Below, piece after piece: positions 28,723-39,858 of a stretch of DNA of 64,000 nt. The position numbers and the translations under genes were made by a program. This DNA is from Candidatus Pelagibacterales bacterium (GTDB lineage: Bacteria; Pseudomonadota; Alphaproteobacteria; TMED109). Each line of letters starts with the position of its first letter. Within the stretch, counting starts at the first letter, position 1. The notes under the pieces were generated by a model, which worked only from the letters and a program-made list of their open reading frames with translations, did not search any database and was not told where the DNA came from. The stretch lies in NCBI GenBank assembly GCA_002715505.1, contig PAZF01000017.1, positions 81,630 to 145,629 on the forward strand. Direction: 5' to 3'.

Positions 28723-30497
28723 ATTTCTTTGCATTGTTTTTCTAACCACTTTAATTCTTTTTTATCTAAATATGGAGATATATTTCTTATAACACTTTTA
28801 TGATAATTATTTAACCATTTCTTTTCTTCAGTATTTAAATGATTAACTTTTATGAGATCTTTTTCATAAGGAACTAGTGTAAGATTTTCTAATGTCAAAA
28901 AATTTTTATTATTTATCTTCAGATCTTTTGTATAAACTAAATTCTCAATCCTTATTCCATATTTACCATTTTTATATAAACCTGGTTCATTAGAAAAAAC
29001 CATTCTTCCATAAATTGGAGATGTGCTCTTTAATGATATACTAAAAGGTCCCTCGTGCACATTCAAACAGAAACCCACACCATGACCTGTGCTGTGTGCA
29101 AAATCTTCTCCAATATCCCAAAGTTTTTGTCTAGCAAGCGTATCTAGAAATGAACCAGGTGATCCTGAAGGAAATTGACTTAAATTTAAACTTATATGGC
29201 CTTTTAAAACTGCGGTGTAATGATATTTAATGGTATTAGAAATCTTGTCAGATCTAGTTATCGTCCTTGTCACATCAGTAGTTCCATAAAAATATTGCCC
29301 ACCACTGTCTAACAATAAAATATCACTTCCGCTTATTTTTCTATTTGTAGAGCTATTAGGTTGGTAGTGAATAATAGCACCATTTTTTCCTGCACCTGCT
29401 ATAGTAGGAAAGGATGCACATATAAAATCAGAGTTTTTATATCGCAAGCTATCTATTTTTTTTACTACATCTAACTCGGAAACTGTTCCTTTGTAATTTT
29501 TATACCAATATAAAAATTTACATATAGCTATTCCATCTAGTATGTGAGCTTTTTTAAAACACTTTATTTCAGTAACATTCTTTATTGATCTATATGATAA
29601 CATTACATCATTTTTAGATAACAAATTATTTGTAATTTTTTTTAATAAATTATAATTAAATAAACTTATTTTATTTTCATTTATAATGACTTTACTATTT
29701 TTAGAAATTTTTTTTTTTACTATTTCGTAAAGCTCATTTGAATTATATACCTTTGTTTCTTTACCAAGCTTTTTTTTAATTTTTTCGGGTAAATTTTTGT
29801 TTTCAAAAAAAAGCTTTTGATCATTTTTTCCTATCAAGGCACTACAAAAAGTTATTGGCGTGTGATCTAAATCATTTCCTCTAAGGTTATTTAGCCATGC
29901 AATTGACTCACTATCTTGGGTAAAAATATAGTCAGCCTCTTCTTTTAAAAGGTATGAAAAAATTTTTTTTAATTTTATTTTATTGGTTTCTCCAGTATAT
30001 TTGGAAGAAAGAAAAAATATTTTATTTGTATTTTGAACCTTTAAGTTTCTTTTCCACAAAATATCAATTAAATTTTTATCAAGTATTTTTATTTTTATAT
30101 TTGTTTTTGTAATTACTTTTTTTAAATAATTAAATTCTACCAAGCTAAAAGTCCTGCTATCAATACCAATGCTTTTAAAACTATTATAATTTTTTTTTAG
30201 GAAATCTATAGGTTTAATATCTAATATATTTATAATTTCACATTTTAAATTTAATGTTTGCTGTTTAGCTTGTAAAAGATATCTACCATCAGTAAATAGA
30301 TACAATTTTTTAGCAGTTATTAGCAATGAGCCTGCAGATCCAGAAAAACCCGAAATCCATTTCAATCTTTCTTTGTTTTTAGGCACATATTCAGAAAAAT
30401 ATTCATCGTTATGAGTTACAAAATAACTATCTATAGAATTCTTACGCATAAGCTTCCTAAGATCAGATACATTATTTTTTGTATTATAATTAAACAT
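28719..30497 (-). CDS. pepP: Xaa-Pro aminopeptidase (peptidase M24B)
   Basis: Metallopeptidase removing N-terminal residues ahead of proline. Two creatinase-like N-terminal domains (about residues 1-300) precede the pita-bread catalytic domain, the long three-domain form (592 residues). Metal ligands are visible in LLLDSGGQYFYGTTDVTR (two Asp), HSTGHGVGFCLNVHEGP (His) and FSNEPGLY and IRIENL (two Glu). It overlaps the uvrD gene upstream by 8 nt and the FMN reductase gene downstream by 4 nt, so all are in one operon. Cytoplasmic. Confidence 0.94.
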   Translation of the reverse strand: MFNYNTKNNVSDLRKLMRKNSIDSYFVTHNDEYFSEYVPKNKERLKWISGFSGSAGSLLITAKKLYLFTDGRYLLQAKQQTLNLKCEIINILDIKPIDFLKKNYNSFKSIGIDSRTFSLVEFNYLKKVITKTNIKIKILDKNLIDILWKRNLKVQNTNKIFFLSSKYTGETNKIKLKKIFSYLLKEEADYIFTQDSESIAWLNNLRGNDLDHTPITFCSALIGKNDQKLFFENKNLPEKIKKKLGKETKVYNSNELYEIVKKKISKNSKVIINENKISLFNYNLLKKITNNLLSKNDVMLSYRSIKNVTEIKCFKKAHILDGIAICKFLYWYKNYKGTVSELDVVKKIDSLRYKNSDFICASFPTIAGAGKNGAIIHYQPNSSTNRKISGSDILLLDSGGQYFYGTTDVTRTITRSDKISNTIKYHYTAVLKGHISLNLSQFPSGSPGSFLDTLARQKLWDIGEDFAHSTGHGVGFCLNVHEGPFSISLKSTSPIYGRMVFSNEPGLYKNGKYGIRIENLVYTKDLKINNKNFLTLENLTLVPYEKDLIKVNHLNTEEKKWLNNYHKSVIRNISPYLDKKELKWLEKQCKEI

Positions 30498-32628
30498 TTT
30501 TAGTTAGATATTCTATCTTTACCTTCTTAAGATTAGTCTTTGAAAAAGCAACCTCAGCGTTATTTCCTTCAATGGTTTTTATAATTCCATATCCAAATTT
30601 TTGATGAAATACTTTGTCTCCTATTAATAATACATTATCTATTTTTAAAATATTTTTACCCATCGTACTAGTATAATTTGGATCGGTCATACCTTTGTTA
30701 CTGCTAGTTTCAAAAAAAAGATTAGTTATTGAAATATTTTTTTCTGGTAATTCCTTTATAAACCTAGATGGAATAGAGAACAACCAATTCCCATGAATAT
30801 ACCTAGTATTAGCATATAAAATCCAAACATTTTTTTTGGCTCTAGTTATTCCGACATAAGCTAATCTCCTTTCCTCTTCTAGTCCTTCATTTGCACTTTC
30901 ATCTATAGATCTTTTGTTAGGAAAGATTTCTTCTTCCCATCCTGGAAGAAAGACATTGTCAAACTCTAAACCTTTTGCAGCATGAAGAGTTAACAAGTTT
31001 ACGGAATCTTTTTTATTATTTATAGTGTTATCCATTACTAACTGAATATGTTCTAAAAAGCTATTTAAATTATCAAACTCTGAGACTGCAGAAACCAATT
31101 CTTTTAAATTCTCTAATCTTCCTTCAGCTTCTACAGATTTATCATTTTGCCACATTTCTACATAACCAGATTCCTCTAAAATTAATTCTACTAGATCTGA
31201 AGACGGTAGTTCATTAATTTTCTCTTTCCAATTTTTAATGGAATCTAAAAATTTTCTTACATTAATAGAGGTTTTCATATTGAAATGATTATTTTCTGAA
31301 AGATTTCTACAACTTTCTAGTAACGAAAGATTTTTTTTTCTAGCATTAGTTTCAATGTCCAGTAAGGATTTAGTTCCCAAGCCTCTTTTTGGGATATTAA
31401 TTATTCTTTCAAATGCTAAATTATCAAAATCATTAGAAACTAATCTAAGATAGCCCATAGCATCTTTAATTTCTAATCTCTCGTAAAACTTTGTTCCTCC
31501 TATAATTTTATAAGGTAATCCTATTTTAATAAATCTATCTTCAAAAAATCTAGTCTGGTACGTGGCTCTTACCAAGATAGCGAAAGAAGATAAATTGGAT
31601 CCTTGACTATGAAGACTTTCAATCAAATCACTAACAGAAATAGCTTCCTCTTCACTGTTTGCTATATTAATTATATTTATTTTTTCTCCTATAGTTTTTT
31701 TTGTCCAAAGATTTTTCCCCAACCTAGCTTTATTATTTTGTACTAGTCCGTTAGCTGCTTCCAAAATATTAACAGTTGATCTGTAGTTTTCTTCTAATTT
31801 AATTAACTTAGTATCTTTAAAAGTATCTCCAAACTTAAGAATATTTTTAACTTCTGCTCCCCTCCAGGAGTAGATAGATTGGTCATCATCTCCAACAGCA
31901 CAAATATTTTTATATTTATCAGCTAATAACTTTAACCACGTATGCTGACAAATATTAGTATCTTGATACTCATCTACTAAAATATATTTAAATTGTTTTT
32001 GATATTGTAATAAAAGTTCAGAATTATTTTTAAAAATATTTATATTGTGCAGCAATAAATCTCCGTAATCTACCACATTTAAGGTTAATAGCCTATTTTG
32101 ATAGGTTTTGTAAATTTTGTTTCCCTTTACATTTCCGAACTCATGATCATTAGGTACATCCTCTGGATTTAATCCTTTATCTTTCCATCTTTGTATTAAA
32201 TTATGTAAAACTCTAGCAGGCCATCTTTTTTCATCAACATTATGGTAAGACAAGCATTGCTTTACTAATCTAATTTGATCATCAATGTCAATTATAGAGA
32301 ATTGCGTTTTAAGTCCTGCTAATTCTGGATGCTTTCTTAAAATTCTTGCGCCCATGGAATGAAAAGTACCTATCCACCATCCATCGGTGCTAATAGTGAG
32401 CATTTCTTCAACTCTTTGTTTCATTTCATTAGCAGCTTTATTAGTAAAAGTAACAGTTAATGTTTCGTAAGGACTGGCAAGCTTATTTCTTAAAATATTA
32501 GCCAACCTTGTTGTTAACACTTTAGTTTTTCCAGTCCCTGCACCTGCTAGTATTAAGAGAGGGCCTGATGTTTCTAAAACAGCTTTTTTTTGATTTTCGT
32601 TAAGTGATTCTAAAAAATTTAATGACAA
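30490..32628 (-). CDS. uvrD: ATP-dependent DNA helicase UvrD/PcrA
   Basis: Superfamily 1 helicase in repair and replication restart. Q-motif LNENQKKAV, Walker A AGAGTGKT (about residues 32-39), VDEYQDTN (motif II), GDDDQSIYSWRGA (motif III), NYRST (motif IV), LLTLHAAKGLEF (motif V) and EERRLAYVGITRAKK (motif VI) are all intact. Length is 712 residues with a C-terminal Tudor-like segment. The start must be TTG at 32628: an in-frame stop lies two codons upstream, and the next in-frame ATG would remove the P-loop. Confidence 0.96.
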   Translation of the reverse strand: MSLNFLESLNENQKKAVLETSGPLLILAGAGTGKTKVLTTRLANILRNKLASPYETLTVTFTNKAANEMKQRVEEMLTISTDGWWIGTFHSMGARILRKHPELAGLKTQFSIIDIDDQIRLVKQCLSYHNVDEKRWPARVLHNLIQRWKDKGLNPEDVPNDHEFGNVKGNKIYKTYQNRLLTLNVVDYGDLLLHNINIFKNNSELLLQYQKQFKYILVDEYQDTNICQHTWLKLLADKYKNICAVGDDDQSIYSWRGAEVKNILKFGDTFKDTKLIKLEENYRSTVNILEAANGLVQNNKARLGKNLWTKKTIGEKINIINIANSEEEAISVSDLIESLHSQGSNLSSFAILVRATYQTRFFEDRFIKIGLPYKIIGGTKFYERLEIKDAMGYLRLVSNDFDNLAFERIINIPKRGLGTKSLLDIETNARKKNLSLLESCRNLSENNHFNMKTSINVRKFLDSIKNWKEKINELPSSDLVELILEESGYVEMWQNDKSVEAEGRLENLKELVSAVSEFDNLNSFLEHIQLVMDNTINNKKDSVNLLTLHAAKGLEFDNVFLPGWEEEIFPNKRSIDESANEGLEEERRLAYVGITRAKKNVWILYANTRYIHGNWLFSIPSRFIKELPEKNISITNLFFETSSNKGMTDPNYTSTMGKNILKIDNVLLIGDKVFHQKFGYGIIKTIEGNNAEVAFSKTNLKKVKIEYLTKNV

Positions 32629-32648
32629 TGCTTAATTTGGTTAATTGT

Positions 32649-32780
32649 TTAGCCTGTGAGAAAAATACTCATTAAAACTAAAAGAATAGCAATAATTACA
32701 CATCCTACAATAGTGTAATCAATAAAACCTTTCCAAGTTTTTTTATGATCTTCTAGATATTTTTTTTTATCATATGACAT
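32649..32780 (-). CDS. aa3-type cytochrome c oxidase subunit IV (small subunit), 43 residues
   Basis: Small open reading frame of 43 residues: a charged N-terminus MSYDKKKYLEDHKKTWKGF, then one membrane helix (about residues 19-42) ending FLTG. The HKKTWKGF segment before a single helix is the pattern of the bacterial aa3-oxidase subunit IV family (COX4_pro_2). The ATG is preceded by AAGGTG at a good distance. It lies 20 bp ahead of uvrD on the same strand and is divergent from coxB, 200 bp away. Subunit IV contacts subunits I and III but is not catalytic. The family call is by pattern and context. Confidence 0.82.
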   Translation of the reverse strand: MSYDKKKYLEDHKKTWKGFIDYTIVGCVIIAILLVLMSIFLTG

Positions 32781-32922
32781 ATTTCACCTTGTAATTGTAA
32801 TTAATATTAACATACGAAAGTTTAAAATGAAAAACAATCTCAATTTATAAAAAATATATAGAAATGTTTCATAGTATATGTTAGCAATAATTATTAAAAA
32901 ATTTTAAATTTTTAAAATAATT

Positions 32923-32955
32923 AGAGTGAATTTTAGTATATTTACTCTATATAAT
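32923..32955 (+). promoter_or_regulatory. Probable cox operon promoter with an overlapping imperfect palindrome
   Basis: A consensus -10 box TATAAT sits at 32950-32955, giving a start near 32962 and a leader of about 20 nt to the coxB ATG, which has AAGGT before it. The -35 region is poor. It is covered by an inverted repeat: AGAGTGAAT at 32923-32931 and ATTTACTCT at 32940-32948, 9-nt arms with one mismatch and an 8-bp spacer. A repressor or activator site is inferred. The rest of the 32781-32980 gap shows only AT-rich sequence, with no other signal I could read. Confidence 0.45.
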
Positions 32956-32980
32956 TACTGTAATTTGAAAAAAGGTAAAA

Positions 32981-35460
<2,480 letters not shown>

Positions 35461-35481
35461 ACAGTAATACTATCTGATATA

Positions 35482-36396
35482 ATGCTTAAAACAGTACCTG
35501 ATAGAAGACTAAAGGAGCAAGTAGAATTTAGTTCGATTGGAGCATACTTTTCATTGCTTAAACCAAGGGTTATGTCTTTGGCTATATTTACAGCTCTTTG
35601 TGGTCAAATTTTAGCTTTAAAATTTAATCATATGCATCCTATATTGTTTTTAATTTCTTTGCTAAGTATAGCAATTGGTGCTGGAGCAGCTGGATGTATT
35701 AATATGTGGTATGATAAAGATATTGACGCCAAAATGAAGAGAACAAAGACTCGTCCTATACCTTCAGGTATTATTAATGCTGATGAAGCTCTGGGTTTAG
35801 GGATAGTATTAAGTATATTATCAGTAGTTCTATTGGGATTAGCATCTAATTTGTTGGCAAGCTTATTATTAGCAAGTTCTATACTTTTTTATGTTTTTAT
35901 TTATACAATTTGGCTAAAAAGAAGAACTTATTACAATATTGTAATAGGAGGAGCAGCAGGGGCCTTGCCACCGGTTATTGGATGGGTGTCGGTAACTAAT
36001 GATATTAGTTTTTTTCCAATTATTTTGTTTCTAATAATTTTTATATGGACACCACCTCATTTCTGGGCTCTTTCACTTTTTTCAGAAAATGATTACAAGC
36101 AAGCAGGAATACCTATGCTACCAAATGTATTAGGAAAAATAATCACTAAAAGAAGCATTGTTAAATATTCTTATTATTTATATATAATTTCATTTTTTCC
36201 ATATTTATTTAATTTTACTGGTGAATTATATTTATTAGTAGCATTAGTGCTAAATACTTATTTTCTTTATTTGGCTTATATTTTAAAAACTAATGATAAT
36301 AAAACTTCCAAAAAGTTATTTAAATTTTCTATAATTTATTTATTTTTAATTTTTATTACACTAATTGTAGATAATTTTATAAATTTTTATTTATAG
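35482..36396 (+). CDS. ctaB: Protoheme IX farnesyltransferase (heme O synthase)
   Basis: UbiA-superfamily prenyltransferase that converts heme B to heme O for the oxidase. NMWYDKDIDAKMKRTKTRP carries the aspartate-rich site, and WTPPHFWALSL is diagnostic. About nine helices in 304 residues. Between coxA and coxF, as in other alphaproteobacterial cox operons. No clear Shine-Dalgarno in the 21-bp gap. Confidence 0.97.
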   Translation: MLKTVPDRRLKEQVEFSSIGAYFSLLKPRVMSLAIFTALCGQILALKFNHMHPILFLISLLSIAIGAGAAGCINMWYDKDIDAKMKRTKTRPIPSGIINADEALGLGIVLSILSVVLLGLASNLLASLLLASSILFYVFIYTIWLKRRTYYNIVIGGAAGALPPVIGWVSVTNDISFFPIILFLIIFIWTPPHFWALSLFSENDYKQAGIPMLPNVLGKIITKRSIVKYSYYLYIISFFPYLFNFTGELYLLVALVLNTYFLYLAYILKTNDNKTSKKLFKFSIIYLFLIFITLIVDNFINFYL

Positions 36397-36408
36397 TATT
36401 GATTTAAA

Positions 36409-36498
36409 GTGAAAAAAAAATATTTAATTGCATTATTAATAATATTATTAGTAATTATAATTTATATAGTAACTATACTGAAAATGTCTGGATTATGA
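36409..36498 (+). CDS. CoxF-like small membrane protein, 29 residues
   Basis: A 29-codon frame starting GTG at 36409 and ending with a 4-nt ATGA overlap with ctaG. The product is almost entirely one hydrophobic helix with a lysine-rich N-terminus, and its end IYIVTILKMSGL resembles the conserved tail (xVTIxKxG) of the small CoxF-type protein that precedes ctaG in many alphaproteobacterial operons. Its function in oxidase assembly is not established. Conserved position and coupling to ctaG favour a real gene; the very short length keeps confidence moderate. Confidence 0.65.
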   Translation: MKKKYLIALLIILLVIIIYIVTILKMSGL

Positions 36499-37052
36499 AA
36501 AAAGTTAAAAATAAAAAAAATAAAAGTCTAGCAATTTTAATATTTGTAATACCCTCAGCTATGTTTCTTTTATCTTTTGCATCAGTACCTTTATATAACT
36601 TGTTTTGTAAAGTAACTGGTTATGGAGGCACTACTCAAGAGTCTTCTTCTCCATCTGAAATTATCTTAGATCAAAAAATAAAGGTAAGGTTTAATGCGGA
36701 TAGAGAAAGAAATTTAGGTGTTTATTTTCAACCTGAAAAAAGATCAATTATTACTAAGCTAGGAAAAACTAATTCTGTAGAATATAAAGTTTCTAATAAG
36801 ACTAAAAAAGCAATTCAAGCAATCGCTTCCTATAATGTTACCCCACAAAAGGCCGGCATTTATTTTAACAAGTTAGACTGCTTTTGTTATGAAGAAAATA
36901 CCATACTTCCTGGTGAAACAATTTCTTTACCAGTAACTTTTTTTATCAGCCCTGATTTATATAAAGACCCTAATACTAAGGAAATAAAGTCCATTACCCT
37001 TAGTTATACTTTTTTTAATACAGATAATATTAATGTTAGAAATTTTAAATAA
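36495..37052 (+). CDS. ctaG: Cytochrome c oxidase assembly protein CtaG/Cox11
   Basis: Copper chaperone delivering CuB to subunit I. An N-terminal membrane helix (about residues 12-32) is followed by the conserved LSFASVPLYNLFCKVTGYGG, and the copper site reads CFCYEENTILPGE, where most homologues have CFCF. Length is 185 residues; the bulk is periplasmic. It overlaps the coxF-like frame by 4 nt and precedes coxC. Confidence 0.96.
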   Translation: MKKVKNKKNKSLAILIFVIPSAMFLLSFASVPLYNLFCKVTGYGGTTQESSSPSEIILDQKIKVRFNADRERNLGVYFQPEKRSIITKLGKTNSVEYKVSNKTKKAIQAIASYNVTPQKAGIYFNKLDCFCYEENTILPGETISLPVTFFISPDLYKDPNTKEIKSITLSYTFFNTDNINVRNFK

Positions 37053-37089
37053 GCTAGACTATAATAAATTAAATAGAGGTTAAAATAAT

Positions 37090-37911
37090 ATGTCAAATTC
37101 AAAACAGTCGCATCCTTATCATTTAGTTGAGCCTAGTCCATGGCCGCTTCTAGGGTCTATTTCTGCGCTAGTTCTAGCTGTTGGTGCTATAATGTTCATG
37201 CATAAAGTAAATTATGGTTCATGGATATTTGGATTAGGAGGTTTTTTTGTTATTCTTACTATGTTCGGATGGTGGAGAGACGTAATTAGGGAGGCAGAGC
37301 ACGAAGGTCATCACAATGCTTTTGTATTAATAGGTTTAAGGTATGGCATGGCATTGTTTATAGCTTCAGAAGTTATGTTTTTTGTAGCGTGGTTTTGGGC
37401 ATTTTTTGATGCCAGTATATTTGCTGATGAGGCCATACAGTATAGTAGAGTAACTTTTACTGGAGGAGTTTGGCCTCCTAAAGGGGTAGAGACATTTGAT
37501 CCTTTTCATTTACCACTTTTAAATACTGTCATATTATTAACATCTGGTACTACATGTACCTGGGCACACCATGCTTTATTAGAAGGTAAAAGAAACTCAG
37601 TTATTTGGGGCTTAGTAGCAACTATAGCATTGGGAATATTATTTAGTTTTGTACAGGCCTATGAGTACGGGCATGCTAAGTTTGCTTTTGGTGATGGTAT
37701 CTACAGTTCCACTTTTTTTATGGCAACAGGTTTCCATGGATTCCACGTTTTAGTTGGGACTATTTTTCTGACAATCATACTATTTAGAACATTAGCAGGA
37801 CACTTTAAGCCAGAACATCATTTTGGATTTGAAGCTGCTGCTTGGTATTGGCATTTTGTTGATGTAGTATGGTTGTTTTTATTTTTCTCAATTTATTGGT
37901 GGGGAGGATAA
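37090..37911 (+). CDS. coxC: Cytochrome c oxidase subunit III
   Basis: Seven-helix membrane subunit that stabilises the oxidase and supports proton uptake. HPYHLVEPSPWPLLGS at the N-terminus, FGWWRDVIREAEHEGHH, LRYGMALFIASEVMFF, GFHGFHVLVGTIFL and AAWYWHFVDVVWLFLF are typical. Length is 273 residues. AGAGGT before the ATG is the ribosome-binding site. A TATAAT at 37060-37065 in the 37-bp gap could be an extra internal promoter, but no -35 box matches. Confidence 0.98.
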   Translation: MSNSKQSHPYHLVEPSPWPLLGSISALVLAVGAIMFMHKVNYGSWIFGLGGFFVILTMFGWWRDVIREAEHEGHHNAFVLIGLRYGMALFIASEVMFFVAWFWAFFDASIFADEAIQYSRVTFTGGVWPPKGVETFDPFHLPLLNTVILLTSGTTCTWAHHALLEGKRNSVIWGLVATIALGILFSFVQAYEYGHAKFAFGDGIYSSTFFMATGFHGFHVLVGTIFLTIILFRTLAGHFKPEHHFGFEAAAWYWHFVDVVWLFLFFSIYWWGG

Positions 37912-37912
37912 A

Positions 37913-38272
37913 ATAGAAGGTAGATGGTGGGGCCAATTTCTTATTCCTCCATTCAGTAATTGCCCAAAATGTTCTCAAGGAAAAATTTTTAAGGGACTAG
38001 TTACACTAAATAAAAGCTGCAAAATTTGTAAAACTAATTTTAGAACAAATAGAATAGGTGATGGAGCAATCTGGGTAGCAACATTTTCATTGTGTATAGT
38101 TTGCGTTCCATTAGCTTACTATATAGATATTAATTTTCAATTTAACTTATTACAGCTAACTTTAATTATGGTAATTATTATATTAATACTAAACATTTTT
38201 GTATTAAGAATAAGCAAATACTTTTTTATAATAAAATTAATAAAAATAGATGAGATAAAAAAAATAAAATGA
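37913..38272 (+). CDS. DUF983 family membrane protein with an apparent AUA start codon
   Basis: The frame encodes a zinc-ribbon-like N-terminus (NCPKCSQGKIFKG then SCKICKTNF, four Cys), RIGDGAIW and two membrane helices, the DUF983 layout usually found between coxC and surf1. No ATG, GTG or TTG occurs in frame between the upstream stop codon at 37865 and TTG 38090, which would delete the Cys motifs. The best start is ATA at 37913, 5 nt after GGAGG (37903-37907) and one base after the coxC stop; ATT 37895 is an alternative. The product would have 119 residues. Function unknown. Ends in a 4-nt overlap with surf1. Confidence 0.8.
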   Translation: MEGRWWGQFLIPPFSNCPKCSQGKIFKGLVTLNKSCKICKTNFRTNRIGDGAIWVATFSLCIVCVPLAYYIDINFQFNLLQLTLIMVIIILILNIFVLRISKYFFIIKLIKIDEIKKIK

Positions 38273-38922
38273 AAAATCAAATTTCAATTTACTTAGTATT
38301 TTCCTGTGCTTTTTTTATTTTGCTTTGCTTGAGTGTTTGGCAATTTAATAAACACAAAATTAAAAGTTATAATAAAAATTTACTTTCTAGCAAAATAAAT
38401 CAAAAAGCAAAGGAAATTGAGTCACTTAATATAAATATTGAAAATATGGAAATAATAAATATTAAAGGAACTATACAGGAAAAAAAATCATTATATTTTG
38501 AACCTAGGACATATAAAGGAAAAATAGGCTATCACAAATTAGTACCCCTAAAAGTAGGAAAAAAACACATATTAGTAAATAGGGGATTTACTACAGAAAA
38601 AAAGCAAATATTTTCAAATAAAAATAAAATTGAAAAAATCAATGGCTTAATTATTAAATTTCCTAAACGTAACTTTTTTGAACTTGAAAATGATGTTATA
38701 AATAACAAATGGTACAGTTTAAACTTAGAAGAAATATCTAATTTTTTAAATATCACATTGGAACCATTTTTGATTTATGAAATGAATAATTCTTCTAATA
38801 AATTAATTAACGTTAGACCAAATACCATTTCTAATATTAATCATTTAAATTATTCTTTAACCTGGTTTTTGCTGGCTCTTACTTTATCCATTATATTAGT
38901 AATATTTGTTAGGAAATCTTGA
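38269..38922 (+). CDS. SURF1 family oxidase assembly protein
   Basis: Helps insert heme A into subunit I. Two terminal membrane helices (about residues 5-24 and 195-214) flank a periplasmic domain with PRTYKGKIGYHKLVPL and HILVNRGFTTEKK, typical SURF1 segments; SLTWFLLALTLSIIL is the final helix. Length is 217 residues. It is coupled to the DUF983 gene by an ATGA overlap. Confidence 0.93.
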   Translation: MKNQISIYLVFSCAFFILLCLSVWQFNKHKIKSYNKNLLSSKINQKAKEIESLNINIENMEIINIKGTIQEKKSLYFEPRTYKGKIGYHKLVPLKVGKKHILVNRGFTTEKKQIFSNKNKIEKINGLIIKFPKRNFFELENDVINNKWYSLNLEEISNFLNITLEPFLIYEMNNSSNKLINVRPNTISNINHLNYSLTWFLLALTLSIILVIFVRKS

Positions 38923-38923
38923 A

Positions 38924-39856
38924 ATGCTAAAAAATTATTCATTAATTATTAAAGCGACATCTAGCTTTTTACTATTTACAATAATTATACAGATCCTCTT
39001 AGGGGCATGGGTTAGATTGACTGGTTCAGGGATGTCTTGTCCTGATTGGCCTTTGTGCTACGGATTCTTTTTTCCAAGCTATGAAAAAATAAATGCACTG
39101 GGAATAACTGAATATACTTACTTTCAAATTTTTTTAGAATGGATACATAGAGCTAATGCTGCTTTTATAATAGGGCCAATAACAATAATATTGTTTCTAT
39201 ACCTAATTTTTAATGCGAAAGTAGAAAAAAAAATAAAAAAATATTCCTATTACCTAATTATTTTGTTAGGAATACAAGGTCTATTAGGAGGTCTAACTGT
39301 TATAAAATCTAATATACCTTGGTCTGTAGCAATTCATCTTGCCAGCGCATTTTTGTTATTTTATATAGTTTTAAATATATTTTTATTAACCTTTGATGAT
39401 AGCAAGCACAAGATCATTGTTACAAAATTTTTAAAAAATTTATGCTACATTACTTTATGTTTAGCATTAATAACAGCATGTGCTGGTGCGTTTACATCAA
39501 AGTATGGAGCATCTCTATCTTGTTCAAGTTGGCCATCATGCAATGAAAAATTTTTTCCGAATATTTCTGACCAATTTGAAATAATTCATTTTACACACAG
39601 AGTGCTCGCATTTTGTTTGGTAACTTTAATTCTTTATGTGCTTTTCAGACTAAAAAATTCTTTCAAACACTTACCTTATAGGAGCAAGGTTGCATATATT
39701 CTAATACCTGTAATAATTTTTTTACAAATTATTATAGGGGCATCCTTAATAGTTTTTGAAATCCCTATTTGGATGGGTATATTCCATCAATTTATGGGGT
39801 TACTATTATTTGCTAGTATTACTATTATGCTATCTAATCTAAAAGAAAAAAGTTAA
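38924..39856 (+). CDS. ctaA: Heme A synthase (CtaA/COX15 family) with cysteine pairs
   Basis: Membrane oxygenase-like enzyme converting heme O to heme A. The four heme-ligand histidines are in LEWIHRANAAF, VAIHLASAF, HFTHRVLAF and IFHQFMGLL. Both extracellular loops carry a Cys pair: SCPDWPLC and SCSSWPSC. I associate such pairs with the type found in Bacillus and others rather than the COX15-like type common in Alphaproteobacteria. Length is 310 residues from ATG 38924, with AGGAAA before it; the longer TTG 38906 start lies inside surf1. Placement between surf1 and thrC is less usual. Confidence 0.93.
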   Translation: MLKNYSLIIKATSSFLLFTIIIQILLGAWVRLTGSGMSCPDWPLCYGFFFPSYEKINALGITEYTYFQIFLEWIHRANAAFIIGPITIILFLYLIFNAKVEKKIKKYSYYLIILLGIQGLLGGLTVIKSNIPWSVAIHLASAFLLFYIVLNIFLLTFDDSKHKIIVTKFLKNLCYITLCLALITACAGAFTSKYGASLSCSSWPSCNEKFFPNISDQFEIIHFTHRVLAFCLVTLILYVLFRLKNSFKHLPYRSKVAYILIPVIIFLQIIIGASLIVFEIPIWMGIFHQFMGLLLFASITIMLSNLKEKS

Positions 39857-39858
39857 TT

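Noticed and set aside
37866..37912. Reading the DUF983 frame as a fusion or frameshifted extension of coxC
   Set aside because: coxC ends normally with its conserved last helix and a TAA, and the frames differ; a separate gene with a good ribosome-binding site and an AUA start explains the data better.
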